Part shown: positions 42,351 through 53,825 of the stretch, in pieces
How the letters are laid out: each line of letters opens with the position of its first letter
Numbering within the stretch: the stretch's first letter is position 1
Origin: Taudactylus pleione
Lineage: Eukaryota; Chordata; Amphibia; Anura; Myobatrachidae
Direction: 5' to 3'
Assembly (NCBI GenBank): GCA_031769625.1
Contig: JAUIMM010000550.1
Location: 2,666,001-2,730,000, forward strand
Length of the DNA: 64,000 nucleotides
Translations under genes and position numbers: made by a program
Notes under the pieces: generated by a model
The model's database searches: none
Seen by the model: the letters and a program-made list of their open reading frames with translations, nothing else
Told to the model about the DNA's origin: nothing

Positions 42351-42422
42351 GCTGTGATCGTATAGTGGTTAGTACTCTGCGTTGTGGCCGCAGCAATCCC
42401 GGTTCGAATCCGGGTCACGACA
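42351..42422 (+). tRNA. tRNA-His(GTG), near-reference (H1), unit 74
   Basis: Three changes: GCTGTG, CAATCCC and CACGACA. B box intact. Confidence 0.62.
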
Positions 42423-42849
42423 TTTTGATTTTGTATCTCAATCATCCATTTTTTCACAATACTGAATCTTAAGAAAATTTCAGAAAGTAAGCAGATTCTT
42501 TGAAGGTGCTTGCACTATTTGTGTTTAATGCTTATTATAAAGCTATCTTAACATGCTTTGAATAATTTAATTGTGAATTATTGTACTAAAGTACTGGGAA
42601 TTTGACATAAATTCTAGAATTCAGGAAAGAAGAATGTTTGGGCTTCCTTCTGAGTAAGTTCATCACATTTTTGAAATATCTTTTAGCAGTCACAATTATT
42701 ATTTTACCTAAAACGTTTTTGGGAAACAATCCCTGCAGATAGTCTACAGTCAATTTCCAAAATGTGATTCTGTATATACTTCAATAACCATAAAACTCTG
42801 AAAATAGGCTCAAAAACAGGAAAGACACTTCAATTACTACAAAACACGT

Positions 42850-42922
42850 GGGCCAGTGTCGCAATGGATAACGCGTCTGACTACATATCAGAAGATTGTA
42901 GGTTCGACTCCTACCTGGCTCG
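42850..42922 (+). tRNA. tRNA-Arg-like, anticodon ACA (R1), unit 75
   Basis: TACGGATC to TACATATC makes the anticodon ACA (Cys). Also AGTGTCGC in the A box. Confidence 0.5.
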
Positions 42923-42930
42923 CTTATATT

Positions 42931-43002
42931 GCCTTGATCGCATAGTGGTTAGTACTCTGCGTTGTGGCCGCTGCAACCCCGGTTCGAAAACAGGTCACGG
43001 CA
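42931..43002 (+). pseudogene. tRNA-His(GTG)-like degenerate copy (H2), unit 75
   Basis: H2 with GCCGCTGC. Confidence 0.7.
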
Positions 43003-43426
43003 TTTTGATTTTGTTTCTCAATCATCCATTTTTACACAATACTGAATCTTAAGAAAATTTCAGAAAGTAAGCAGATTCTTTGAAGGTGCTTGCACTATTT
43101 GTGTTTAATGCTTATTATAAAGCTATCTTAACATGCTTTGAATAATTTAATTGTGAATTATTTTACTAAAGGGCTGTGAATTTGACATAAATTCTGGAAT
43201 TCAGGAAAGAAGAATGTTTGTGCTCTGTCTGAGTAAGTTCATTACATTTTTGAAAGATCTTTTAGCAGTCACAAGGATTATTGTACCTAAAACGTTTTTG
43301 GGAATCAATCCCTGCAGATAGTGTACAGTCAATTTCCAAAATGTGATTCTGTATATACTTCAATAACCATAAAACTTTAAAATAGGCTCAAAAACAGGAA
43401 AGACACTTCAATTACTACAGGGCACC

Positions 43427-43484
43427 TGGATAACGTGACTGACTATGGATCATAAGTTTGTAGGTTCGACTCCTACCTGGCTTG
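43427..43484 (+). pseudogene. 5'-truncated tRNA-Arg remnant, anticodon ATG (R6), unit 76
   Basis: Deletion form with CGTGACTG and stem strand TCATA. Confidence 0.8.
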
Positions 43485-43492
43485 CTTAAATT

Positions 43493-43564
43493 GCCGTGAT
43501 CGTATAGTGGTTAGTACTCTGCGTTGTGGCCGCAGCAACCCTGGTTCGAAAACGGGTCACAGCA
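43493..43564 (+). pseudogene. tRNA-His(GTG)-like copy, damaged 3' half (H6), unit 76
   Basis: Matches unit 62. Confidence 0.65.
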
Positions 43565-43990
43565 TTTTGATTTTGTTTCACAATCATCCATTTTTTCACA
43601 ATACTGAATCTTAAGAAAATTTCAGAAAGTAAGCAGATTCTTTGAAGGTGCTTGCACTATTTGTGTTTAATGCTTATTATAAAGCTATCTTAACATGCTT
43701 TGAATAATTTAATTGTGAATTATTGTACTAAAGGACTGGGAATTTGACATAAATTCTGGAATTCAGGAAAGAAGAATGTTTGGGCTCTGTCTGAGTAAGT
43801 TCATCACATTTTTTAAAGATCTTTTAGCAGTCACAAGGATTATTTTACCTAAAACGTTTTTGGGAAGCAATCCCTGCAGATAGTGTACAGTCAATTTCCA
43901 AAATGTGATTCTGTATATACTTCAATAACCTTAAAACTCTGAAAAAAGGCTCAAAAACAGGAAAGACACTTCAATTACTACAAAACACGT

Positions 43991-44063
43991 GGGCCAGTGG
44001 CGCAATGGATAACGCGTCTGACTACGGATCAGAAGATTGTAGGTTCGACGCCTACCTGGCTCG
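43991..44063 (+). tRNA. tRNA-Arg(ACG) variant (R1), unit 77
   Basis: Duplicate of unit 58 (GACGCC). Confidence 0.75.
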
Positions 44064-44071
44064 CTTAAATT

Positions 44072-44143
44072 GCCGTGATTGTATAGTAGTTAGTACTCTG
44101 CGTTGTGGCTGCAGCAACCCCATTTCAAAAACGGGTCACAGCA
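44072..44143 (+). pseudogene. tRNA-His(GTG)-like degenerate copy (H3), unit 77
   Basis: Duplicate of unit 58. Confidence 0.7.
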
Positions 44144-44568
44144 TTTTGATTTTGTTTCACAATCATCCATTTTTTCACAATACTGAATCTTAAGAAAATT
44201 TCAGAAAGTAAGCAGATTCTTTGAAGGTGCTTGCACTATTTGTGTTTAATGCTTATTATAAAGCTATCTTAACATGCTTTGAATAATTTAATTGTGAATT
44301 ATTGTACTAAAGGACTTGGAATTTGACATAAATTCTGGAATTCAGGAAAGAAGAATGTTTGGGCTCTGTCTGAGTAAGTTCATCACATTTTTTAAAGATC
44401 TTTTAGCAGTCACAAGGATTATTTTACCTAAAACATTTTTGGGAAACAATCCCTGCAGATAGTGTACAGTCAATTTCCAAAATGTGATTCTGTATATACT
44501 TCAATAACCATAAAACTCCAAAACTGGCTCAAAAACAGGAAAGACTCTTCAATTGCTACAAGACACCT

Positions 44569-44640
44569 GGGACAGTGGGCAATGGATAACGCGTCTGACT
44601 ATAGATCAAAAGATTGTAGGTTCGACTCCTACCTAGCTCA
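44569..44640 (+). pseudogene. tRNA-Arg-derived pseudogene, anticodon ATA (R2), unit 78
   Basis: Duplicate of unit 59. Confidence 0.7.
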
Positions 44641-44648
44641 CTTAAATT

Positions 44649-44720
44649 GTCATGATCGTATAGAGGTTAGTACTCTGTGTTGTGGCCGCAGCAACACTGG
44701 TTTGAAAACAGGTCACGGCA
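44649..44720 (+). pseudogene. tRNA-His(GTG)-like degenerate copy (H4), unit 78
   Basis: Duplicate of unit 59 (TTTGAAAACAGG). Confidence 0.68.
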
Positions 44721-45144
44721 TTTTGATTTTGTTTCTCAATCATCCATTTTTTCACAATACTGAATCTTAAGAAAATTTCAGAAAGTAAGCAGATTCTTTG
44801 AAGGTGCTTGCACTATTTGTGTTTAATGCTTATTATAAAGCTATCTTAACATGCTTTGAATAATTTAATTGTGAATTATTGTACTAAAGGACTTGGAATT
44901 TGACATAAATTCTGGAATTCAGGAAAGAAGAATGTTTGTGCTCTGTCTGAGTAAGTTCATTACATTTTTGAAAGATCTTTTAGCAGTCACAAGGATTATT
45001 GTACCTAAAACGTTTTTGGGAATCAATCCCTGCAGATAGTGTACAGTCAATTTCCAAAATGTGATTCTGTATATACTTCAATAACCATAAAACTTTAAAA
45101 CAGGCTCAAAAACAGGAAAGACACTTCAATTACTACAGGGCACC

Positions 45145-45202
45145 TGGATAACGTGTCTGACTATGGATCTGTAGATTGTAGGTTCGACTCCTACCTGGCT
45201 CG
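45145..45202 (+). pseudogene. 5'-truncated tRNA-Arg remnant, anticodon ATG (R6), unit 79
   Basis: Duplicate of unit 60. Confidence 0.8.
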
Positions 45203-45210
45203 CTTAAATT

Positions 45211-45282
45211 GCCGTGATCATATAGTGGTTAGTACTCTGCGTTGTGGCTGCAGCAACCCCGGTTCGAATCCGGGTCACGGCA
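45211..45282 (+). tRNA. tRNA-His(GTG), near-reference (H1), unit 79
   Basis: Duplicate of unit 60; GATCATA and GGCTGCAG. Confidence 0.72.
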
Positions 45283-45709
45283 TTTTGATTTTGTTTCACA
45301 ATCATCCATTTTTTCACAATACTGAATCTTAAGAAAATTTCAGAAAGTAAGCAGATTCTTTGAAGGTGCTTGCACTATTTGTGTTTAATGCTTATTATAA
45401 AGCTATCTTAACATGCTTTGAATAATTTAATTGTGAATTATTGTACTAAAGTACTGGGAATTTGACATAAATTCTAGAATTCAGGAAAGAAGAATGTTTG
45501 GGCTTCCTTCTGAGTAAGTTCATCACATTTTTGAAATATCTTTTAGCAGTCACAATTATTATTTTACCTAAAACGTTTTTGGGAAACAATCCCTGCAGAT
45601 AGTCTACAGTCAATTTCCAAAATGTGATTCTGTATATACTTCAATAACCATAAAACTCTGAAAATAGGCTCAAAAACAGGAAAGACACTTCAATTACTAC
45701 AAAACACGT

Positions 45710-45782
45710 GGGCCAGTGGCGCAATGGATAACGCGTCTGACTACGTATTAGAAGATTGTAGGTTCGACTCCTACCTGGCTCG
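45710..45782 (+). tRNA. tRNA-Arg(ACG) variant (R1), unit 80
   Basis: Duplicate of unit 61 (TACGTATTAG). Confidence 0.6.
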
Positions 45783-45790
45783 CTTATATT

Positions 45791-45862
45791 GCCTTGATCG
45801 CATAGTGGTTAGTACTCTGCGTTGTGGCCGCTGCAACCCCGGTTCGAAAACAGGTCACGGCA
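45791..45862 (+). pseudogene. tRNA-His(GTG)-like degenerate copy (H2), unit 80
   Basis: Duplicate of unit 61. Confidence 0.7.
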
Positions 45863-46286
45863 TTTTGATTTTGTTTCTCAATCATCCATTTTTACACAAT
45901 ACTGAATCTTAAGAAAATTTCAGAAAGTAAGCAGATTCTTTGAAGGTGCTTGCACTATTTGTGTTTAATGCTTATTATAAAGCTATCTTAACATGCTTTG
46001 AATAATTTAATTGTGAATTATTTTACTAAAGGGCTGTGAATTTGACATAAATTCTGGAATTCAGGAAAGAAGAATGTTTGTGCTCTGTCTGAGTAAGTTC
46101 ATTACATTTTTGAAAGATCTTTTAGCAGTCACAAGGATTATTGTACCTAAAACGTTTTTGGGAATCAATCCCTGCAGATAGTGTACAGTCAATTTCCAAA
46201 ATGTGATTCTGTATATACTTCAATAACCATAAAACTTTAAAATAGGCTCAAAAACAGGAAAGACACTTCAATTACTACAGGGCACC

Positions 46287-46344
46287 TGGATAACGTGACT
46301 GACTATGGATCATAAGTTTGTAGGTTCGACTCCTACCTGGCTTG
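46287..46344 (+). pseudogene. 5'-truncated tRNA-Arg remnant, anticodon ATG (R6), unit 81
   Basis: Duplicate of unit 62. Confidence 0.8.
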
Positions 46345-46352
46345 CTTAAATT

Positions 46353-46424
46353 GCCGTGATCGTATAGTGGTTAGTACTCTGCGTTGTGGCCGCAGCAACC
46401 CTGGTTCGAAAACGGGTCACAGCA
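46353..46424 (+). pseudogene. tRNA-His(GTG)-like copy, damaged 3' half (H6), unit 81
   Basis: Duplicate of unit 62. Confidence 0.65.
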
Positions 46425-46850
46425 TTTTGATTTTGTTTCACAATCATCCATTTTTTCACAATACTGAATCTTAAGAAAATTTCAGAAAGTAAGCAGATTC
46501 TTTGAAGGTGCTTGCACTATTTGTGTTTAATGCTTATTATAAAGCTATCTTAACATGCTTTGAATAATTTAATTGTGAATTATTGTACTAAAGGACTGGG
46601 AATTTGACATAAATTCTGGAATTCAGGAAAGAAGAATGTTTGGGCTCTGTCTGAGTAAGTTCATCACATTTTTTAAAGATCTTATCGCAGTCACAAGGAT
46701 TATTTTACCTAAAACGTTTTTGGGAAACAATCCCTGCAGATAGTGTACAGTCAATTACCAAAATGTGATTCTGTGTATACTTCAATAACCATAAAATTCT
46801 GAAAACAGGCTCAAAAACAGGAAAGACACTTCAATTACTACAAGACACCC

Positions 46851-46922
46851 GGGACAGTGGGCTATGGATAACGTGTCTGACTATGGATCTGTAGATTGTA
46901 GGTTCGACTCCTACCTGGCTTG
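46851..46922 (+). pseudogene. tRNA-Arg pseudogene, anticodon ATG (R3), unit 82
   Basis: Duplicate of unit 63. Confidence 0.75.
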
Positions 46923-46930
46923 CTTAAATT

Positions 46931-47002
46931 GCCGTGATCTTATAGTGGTTAGTACTCTGCGTTGTGGCCGCAGCAACCCTGGTTTAAATCCGGGTCACGG
47001 CA
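46931..47002 (+). tRNA. tRNA-His(GTG) variant with altered B box (H1), unit 82
   Basis: Duplicate of unit 63 (GTTTAAATCC). Confidence 0.5.
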
Positions 47003-47427
47003 TTTTGATTTTGTTTCTCAATCATCCATTTTTTCACAATACTGAATCTTAAGAAAATTTCAGAAAGTAAGCAGATTCTTTGAAGGTGCTTGCACTATTT
47101 GTGTTTAATGCTTATTATAAAGCTATCTTAACATGCTTTGAATAATTTAATTGTGAATTATTGTACTAAAGTACTTGGAATTTGACATAAATTCTAGAAT
47201 TCAGGAAAGAAGAATGTTTGGGCTCTGTCAGAGTAAGTTCATCACATTTTTTAAAGATCTTTTAGCAGTCACAAGGATTATTTTACCTAAAACGTTTTTG
47301 GGAAACAATCCCTGCAGATAGTGTACAGTCAATTTCCAAAATGTGATTCTGTATATACTTCAATAACCATAAAACTTTAAAACAGGCTCAAAAACAGGAA
47401 AGACTCTTCAATTGCTACAAGACACCT

Positions 47428-47499
47428 GCGACAGTGGGCAATGGATAACGCGTCTGACTATAGATCAGAAGATTGTAGGGTCGACTCCTACCTGGCTCG
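47428..47499 (+). pseudogene. tRNA-Arg-derived pseudogene, anticodon ATA (R2), unit 83
   Basis: Duplicate of unit 64. Confidence 0.7.
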
Positions 47500-47507
47500 C
47501 TTAAATT

Positions 47508-47579
47508 GCCGTGATTGTATAGTAGTTAGTACTCTGCGTTGTGGCTGCAGCAACCCCATTTCGAAAACGGGTCACAGCA
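47508..47579 (+). pseudogene. tRNA-His(GTG)-like degenerate copy (H3), unit 83
   Basis: Duplicate of unit 64. Confidence 0.7.
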
Positions 47580-48005
47580 TTTTGATTTTGTTTCACAATC
47601 ATCCATTTTTTCACAATACTGAATCTTAAGAAAATTTCAGAAAGTAAGCAGATTCTTTGAAGGTGCTTGCACTATTTGTGTTTAATGCTTATTATAAAGC
47701 TATCTTAACATGCTTTGAATAATTTAATTGTGAATTATTGTACTAAAGGACTGGGAATTTGACATAAAGTCTGGAATTCCGGAAAGAAGAATGTTTGGGC
47801 TCTGTCTGAGTAAGTTCATCACATTTTTTAAAGATCTTTTAGCAGTCACAAGGATTATTGTATCTAAAACGTTTTTGGGAAACAATCCCTGCAGATAGTG
47901 TACAGTCAATTTCCAAAATGTGATTCTGTATATACTTCAATAACCATAAAACTCTGAAAAAAGGCTCAAAAACAGGAAATACACTTCAATTACTACAAAA
48001 CACGT

Positions 48006-48078
48006 GGGCCAGTGGCGCAATGGATAACGCGTCTGACTACGGATCAGAAGATTGTAGGTTCGACGCCTACCTGGCTCG
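48006..48078 (+). tRNA. tRNA-Arg(ACG) variant (R1), unit 84
   Basis: Duplicate of unit 65 (GACGCC). Confidence 0.75.
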
Positions 48079-48086
48079 CTTAAATT

Positions 48087-48158
48087 GCCGTAATTGTATA
48101 GTAGTTAGTACTCTGCGTTGTGGCTGCAGCAACCCCATTTCAAAAACGGGTCACAGCA
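48087..48158 (+). pseudogene. tRNA-His(GTG)-like degenerate copy (H3), unit 84
   Basis: Duplicate of unit 65. Confidence 0.7.
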
Positions 48159-48583
48159 TTTTGATTTTGTTTCACAATCATCCATTTTTTCACAATACTG
48201 AATCTTAAGAAAATTTCAGAAAGTAAGCAGATTCTTTGAAGGTGCTTGCACTATTTGTGTTTAATGCTTATTATAAAGCTATCTTAACATGCTTTGAATA
48301 ATTTAATTGTGAATTATTGTACTAAAGGACTTGGAATTTGACATAAATTCTGGAATTCAGGAAAGAAGAATGTTTGGGCTCTGTCTGAGTAAGTTCATCA
48401 CATTTTTTAAAGATCTTTTAGCAGACACAAGGATTATTTTACCTAAAACATTTTTGGGAAACAATCCCTGCAGATAGTGTACAGTCAATTTCCAAAATGT
48501 GATTCTGTATATACTTCAATAACCATAAAACTCCAAAACTGGCTCAAAAACAGGAAAGACTCTTCAATTGCTACAAGACACCT

Positions 48584-48655
48584 GGGACAGTGGGCAATGG
48601 ATAACGCGTCTGACTATAGATCAAAAGATTGTAGGTTCGACTCCTACCTAGCTCA
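48584..48655 (+). pseudogene. tRNA-Arg-derived pseudogene, anticodon ATA (R2), unit 85
   Basis: Duplicate of unit 66. Confidence 0.7.
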
Positions 48656-48663
48656 CTTAAATT

Positions 48664-48735
48664 GTCATGATCGTATAGAGGTTAGTACTCTGTGTTGTGG
48701 CCGCAGCAACACTGGTTCGAATCGGGGTCTCGGCA
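48664..48735 (+). pseudogene. tRNA-His(GTG)-like degenerate copy (H4), unit 85
   Basis: Duplicate of unit 66. Confidence 0.68.
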
Positions 48736-49162
48736 TTTTGATTTTGTTTCTCAATCATCCATTTTTTCACAATACTGAATCTTAAGAAAATTTCAGAAAG
48801 TAAGCAGATTCTTTGAAGGTGCTTGCACTATTTGTGTTTAATGCTTATTATAAAGCTATCTTAACATGCTTTGAATAATTTAATTGTGAATTATTGTACT
48901 AAAGGACTGGGAATTTGACATAAAGTCTGGAATTCAGGAAAGAAGAATGTTTGGGCTTCCTTCTGAGTAAGTTCATCACATTTTTGAAATATCTTTTAGC
49001 AGTCACAATTATTATTTTACCTAAAACGTTTTTGGGAAACAATCCCTGCAGATAATCTACAGTCAATTTCCAAAATGTAATTCTGTATATACTTCAATAA
49101 CCATAAAACTCTGAAAATAGGCTCAAAAACAGGAAAGACACTTCAATTACTACAAAACACGT

Positions 49163-49235
49163 GGGCCAGTGGCGCAATGGATAACGTGTCTGACTACGGA
49201 TCAGAAGATTGTAGGTTCGAATCCTACCTGGCTTG
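49163..49235 (+). tRNA. tRNA-Arg(ACG) variant (R1), unit 86
   Basis: Duplicate of unit 67; TTCGAATCC marks it as the likely donor of the patch in unit 87. Confidence 0.6.
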
Positions 49236-49243
49236 CTTATATT

Positions 49244-49315
49244 GCCTTGATCGCATAGTGGTTAGTACTCTGCGTTGTTGCCGCAGCAACCCCGGTTCGA
49301 AAACAGGTCACGGCA
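49244..49315 (+). pseudogene. tRNA-His(GTG)-like degenerate copy (H2), unit 86
   Basis: As unit 67 but 3' CACGGCA. Confidence 0.7.
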
Positions 49316-49739
49316 TTTTGATTTTGTTTCTCAATCATCCATTTTTACACAATACTGAATCTTAAGAAAATTTCAGAAAGTAAGCAGATTCTTTGAAGGT
49401 GCTTGCACTATTTGTGTTTAATGCTTATTATAAAGCTATCTTAACATGCTTTGAATAATTTAATTGTGAATTATTTTACTAAAGGACTGTGAATTTGGCA
49501 TAAATTCTGGAATTCAGGAAAGAAGAATGTTTGTGCTCTGTCTGAGTAAGTTCATTACATTTTTGAAAGATCTTTTAGCAGTCACAAGGATTATTGTACC
49601 TAAAACGTTTTTGGGAATCAATCCCTGCAGATAGTGTACCGTCAATTTCCAAAATGTGATTCTGTATATACTTCAATAACCATAAAACTTTAAAACAGGC
49701 TCAAAAACAGGAAAGACACTTCAATTACTACAGGGCACC

Positions 49740-49797
49740 TGGATAACGTGTCTGACTACGGATCAGAAGATTGTAGGTTCGAATCCTACCTGGCTCG
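49740..49797 (+). pseudogene. 5'-truncated tRNA-Arg remnant with restored ACG anticodon arm (R6), unit 87
   Basis: Keeps the 16 bp deletion, but from 49759 to 49783 it carries TACGG, TCAGAAG and TTCGAATCC like unit 86, not the ATG/TCTGT form of its duplicate in unit 68. Confidence 0.82.
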
Positions 49798-49805
49798 CTT
49801 AAATT

Positions 49806-49877
49806 GACGTGATCATATAGTGGTTAGTACTCTGCGTTGTGGCTGCAGCAACCCCGGTTCGAATCCAGGTCACGGCA
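49806..49877 (+). tRNA. tRNA-His(GTG) variant (H1), unit 87
   Basis: As unit 68 plus GACGTG at the 5' end: four changes in all. Confidence 0.58.
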
Positions 49878-50304
49878 TTTTGATTTTGTTTCACAATCAT
49901 CCATTTTTTCACAATACTGAATCTTAAGAAAATTTCAGAAAGTAAGCAGATTCTTTGAAGGTGCTTGCACTATTTGTGTTTAATGCTTATTATAAAGCTA
50001 TCTTAACATGCTTTGAATAATTTAATTGTGAATTATTGTACTAAAGTACTGGGAATTTGACATAAATTCTAGAATTCAGGAAAGAAGAATGTTTGGGCTT
50101 CCTTCTGAGTAAGTTCATCACATTTTTGAAATATCTTTTAGCAGTCACAATTATTATTTTACCTAAAACGTTTTTGGGAAACAATCCCTGCAGATAGTCT
50201 ACAGTCAATTTCCAAAATGTGATTCTGTATATACTTCAATAACCATAAAACTCTGAAAATAGGCTCAAAAACAGGAAAGACACTTCAATTACTACAAAAC
50301 ACGT

Positions 50305-50377
50305 GGGCCAGTGGCGCAATGGATAACGCGTCTGACTACGTATCAGAAGATTGTAGGTTCGACTCCTACCTGGCTCG
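50305..50377 (+). tRNA. tRNA-Arg(ACG) variant (R1), unit 88
   Basis: Duplicate of unit 69 (TACGTATC). Confidence 0.68.
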
Positions 50378-50385
50378 CTTATATT

Positions 50386-50457
50386 GCCTTGATCGCATAG
50401 TGGTTAGTACTCTGCGTTGTGGCCGCTGCAACCCCGGTTCGAAAACAGGTCACGGCA
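50386..50457 (+). pseudogene. tRNA-His(GTG)-like degenerate copy (H2), unit 88
   Basis: Duplicate of unit 69. Confidence 0.7.
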
Positions 50458-50881
50458 TTTTGATTTTGTTTCTCAATCATCCATTTTTACACAATACTGA
50501 ATCTTAAGAAAATTTCAGAAAGTAAGCAGATTCTTTGAAGGTGCTTGCACTATTTGTGTTTAATGCTTATTATAAAGCTATCTTAACATGCTTTGAATAA
50601 TTTAATTGTGAATTATTTTACTAAAGGGCTGTGAATTTGACATAAATTCTGGAATTCAGGAAAGAAGAATGTTTGTGCTCTGTCTGAGTAAGTTCATTAC
50701 ATTTTTGAAAGATCTTTTAGCAGTCACAAGGATTATTGTACCTAAAACGTTTTTGGGAATCAATCCCTGCAGATAGTGTACAGTCAATTTCCAAAATGTG
50801 ATTCTGTATATACTTCAATAACCATAAAACTTTAAAATAGGCTCAAAAACAGGAAAGACACTTCAATTACTACAGGGCACC

Positions 50882-50939
50882 TGGATAACGTGACTGACTA
50901 TGGATCATAAATTTGTAGGTTCGACTCCTACCTGGCTTG
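50882..50939 (+). pseudogene. 5'-truncated tRNA-Arg remnant, anticodon ATG (R6), unit 89
   Basis: Duplicate of unit 70. Confidence 0.8.
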
Positions 50940-50947
50940 CTTAAATT

Positions 50948-51019
50948 GCCGTGATCGTATAGTGGTTAGTACTCTGCGTTGTGGCCGCAGCAACCCTGGT
51001 TCAAATCCGGGTCACGGCA
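50948..51019 (+). tRNA. tRNA-His(GTG), near-reference (H1), unit 89
   Basis: Duplicate of unit 70. Confidence 0.65.
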
Positions 51020-51445
51020 TTTTGATTTTGTTTCTCAATCATCCATTTTTTCACAATACTGAATCTTAAGAAAATTTCAGAAAGTAAGCAGATTCTTTGA
51101 AGGTGCTTGCACTATTTGTGTTTAATGCTTATTATAAAGCTATCTTAACATGCTTTGAATAATTTAATTGTGAATTATTGTACTAAAGGACTGGGAATTT
51201 GACATAAAGTCTGGAATTCAGGAAAGAAGAATGTTTGGGCTCTGTCTGAGTAAGTTCATCACATTTTTTAAAGATCTTTTAGCAGTCACAAGGATTATTG
51301 TATCTAAAACGTTTTTGGGAAACAATCCCTGCAGATAGTGTACAGTCAATTTCCAAAATGTGATTCTGTATATACTTCAATAACCATAAAATTCTGAAAA
51401 CAGGCTCAAAAACAGGAAAGACACTTCAATTACTACAAAACACGT

Positions 51446-51518
51446 GGGCCAGTGGCACAATGGATAAAGCGTCTGACTACGGGTCAGAAGATTGTAGATT
51501 CGACTCCTACCTGGCTCG
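51446..51518 (+). tRNA. tRNA-Arg(ACG) variant (R1), unit 90
   Basis: Duplicate of unit 71. Confidence 0.55.
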
Positions 51519-51526
51519 CTTAAATT

Positions 51527-51598
51527 GCCGTGATTGTATAGTAGTTAGTACTCTGCGTTGTGGCTGTAGCAACCCCATTTCGAAAACGGGTCACAGCA
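51527..51598 (+). pseudogene. tRNA-His(GTG)-like degenerate copy (H3), unit 90
   Basis: Duplicate of unit 71. Confidence 0.7.
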
Positions 51599-52024
51599 TT
51601 TTGATTTTGTTTCACAATCATCCATTTTTTCACAATACTGAATCTTAAGAAAATTTCAGAAAGTAAGCAGATTCTTTGAAGGTGCTTGCACTATTTGTGT
51701 TTAATGCTTATTATAAAGCTATCTTAACATGCTTTGAATAATTTAATTGTGAATTATTGTACTAAAGGGCTGGGAATTTGACATAAATTCTGGAATTCAG
51801 GAAAGAAGAATGTTTGGGCTCTGTCTGAGTAAGTTCATCACATTTTTGAAATATCTTTTAGCAGTCACAATTATTATTTTACCTAAAACGTTTTTGGGAA
51901 ACAATCCCTGCAGATAGTCTACAGTCAATTTCCAAAATGTAATTCTGTATATACTTCAATAACCATAAAAATCTGAAAATAGGCTCAAAAACAGGAAAGA
52001 CACTTCAATTACTACAAAACACGT

Positions 52025-52097
52025 GGGCCAGTGGCGCAATGGATAACGTGTCTGACTACGGATCAGAAGATTGTAGGTTCGACTCCTACCTGGCTCG
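52025..52097 (+). tRNA. tRNA-Arg(ACG) variant (R1), unit 91
   Basis: Duplicate of unit 72 (AACGTG only). Confidence 0.75.
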
Positions 52098-52105
52098 CTT
52101 ATATT

Positions 52106-52177
52106 GCCTTGATCACATAGTGGTTAGTACTCTGCGTTGTTGCCGCAGCAACCCCAGTTCGAAAACAGGTCACGGCA
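52106..52177 (+). pseudogene. tRNA-His(GTG)-like degenerate copy (H2), unit 91
   Basis: Duplicate of unit 72. Confidence 0.7.
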
Positions 52178-52601
52178 TTTTGATTTTGTTTCTCAATCAT
52201 CCATTTTTACACAATACTGAATCTTAAGAAAATTTCAGAAAGTAAGCAGATTCTTTGAAGGTGCTTGCACTATTTGTGTTTAATGCTTATTATAAAGCTA
52301 TCTTAACATGCTTTGAATAATTTAATTGTGAATTATTTTACTAAAGGACTGTGAATTTGACATAAATTCTGGAATTCAGGAAAGAAGAATGTTTGTGCTC
52401 TGTCTGAGTAAGTTCATTACATTTTTGAAAGATCTTTTAGCAGTCACAAGGATTATTGTACCTAAAACGTTTTTGGGAATCAATCCCTGCAGATAGTGTA
52501 CAGTCAATTTCCAAAATGTGATTCTGTATATACTTCAATAACCATAAAACTTTAAAACAGGCTCAAAAAGAGGAAAGACACTTCAATTACTACAGGGCAC
52601 C

Positions 52602-52659
52602 TGGATAACGTGTCTGACTATGGATTTGTAGATTGTAGGTTCGACTCCTACCTGGCTCG
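52602..52659 (+). pseudogene. 5'-truncated tRNA-Arg remnant, anticodon ATG (R6), unit 92
   Basis: Duplicate of unit 73. Confidence 0.8.
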
Positions 52660-52667
52660 CTTAAATT

Positions 52668-52739
52668 GCCATCATCGTATAGTGGTTAGTACTCTGCGTT
52701 GTGGCCACAGCAACACTGGTTCGAAAATGGGTCACAGCA
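52668..52739 (+). pseudogene. tRNA-His(GTG)-like degenerate copy (H5), unit 92
   Basis: Duplicate of unit 73. Confidence 0.7.
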
Positions 52740-53165
52740 TTTTGATTTTGTTTCACAATCATCCATTTTTTCACAATACTGAATCTTAAGAAAATTTCAG
52801 AAAGTAAGCAGATTCTTTGAAGGTGCTTGCACTATTTGTGTTTAATGCTTATTATAAAGCTATCTTAACATGCTTTGAATAATTTAATTGTGAATAATTG
52901 TACTAAAGGACTGTGAATTTGACATAAATTCTGGAATTCAGGAAAGAAGAATGTTTGGGCTCTGTCTGAGTAAGTTCATCACATTTTTTAAAGATCTTAT
53001 CGCATTTACAAGGATTATTTTACCTAAAACGTTTTTGGGAAACAATCCCTGCAGATAGTGTACAGTCAATTACCAAAATGTGATTCTGTATATACTTCAA
53101 TAACCATAAAATTCTGAAAACAGGCTCAAAAACAGGAAAGACACTTCAATTACTACAAGACACCC

Positions 53166-53237
53166 GGGACAGTGGGCAATGGATAACATGTCTGACTATG
53201 GATCTGTAGATTGTAGGTTAGATTCCTACCCAGCTCG
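53166..53237 (+). pseudogene. tRNA-Arg pseudogene, anticodon ATG (R3), unit 93
   Basis: Duplicate of unit 74. Confidence 0.75.
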
Positions 53238-53245
53238 CTTAAATT

Positions 53246-53317
53246 GCTGTGATCGTATAGTGGTTAGTACTCTGCGTTGTGGCCGCAGCAATCCCGGTTC
53301 GAATCCGGGTCACGACA
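53246..53317 (+). tRNA. tRNA-His(GTG), near-reference (H1), unit 93
   Basis: Duplicate of unit 74. Confidence 0.62.
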
Positions 53318-53744
53318 TTTTGATTTTGTATCTCAATCATCCATTTTTTCACAATACTGAATCTTAAGAAAATTTCAGAAAGTAAGCAGATTCTTTGAAG
53401 GTGCTTGCACTATTTGTGTTTAATGCTTATTATAAAGCTATCTTAACATGCTTTGAATAATTTAATTGTGAATTATTGTACTAAAGTACTGGGAATTTGA
53501 CATAAATTCTAGAATTCAGGAAAGAAGAATGTTTGGGCTTCCTTCTGAGTAAGTTCATCACATTTTTGAAATATCTTTTAGCAGTCACAATTATTATTTT
53601 ACCTAAAACGTTTTTGGGAAACAATCCCTGCAGATAGTCTACAGTCAATTTCCAAAATGTGATTCTGTATATACTTCAATAACCATAAAACTCTGAAAAT
53701 AGGCTCAAAAACAGGAAAGACACTTCAATTACTACAAAACACGT

Positions 53745-53817
53745 GGGCCAGTGGCGCAATGGATAACGCGTCTGACTACATATCAGAAGATTGTAGGTTC
53801 GACTCCTACCTGGCTCG
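53745..53817 (+). tRNA. tRNA-Arg-like, anticodon ACA (R1), unit 94
   Basis: As unit 75 (TACATATC) but with the A box intact (AGTGGCGC). Confidence 0.52.
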
Positions 53818-53825
53818 CTTATATT

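Larger units (their letters stand above)
33096..43990 (+). repeat. 19-unit higher-order repeat, copy 1 (units 58-76)
   Basis: Matches 43991-54885 at a constant offset of 10,895 bp, unit by unit, with only a few differences noticed. The inner part alternates full-length (R1/H2) and truncated (R6) units, a two-unit period of about 1,141 bp. Confidence 0.92.
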
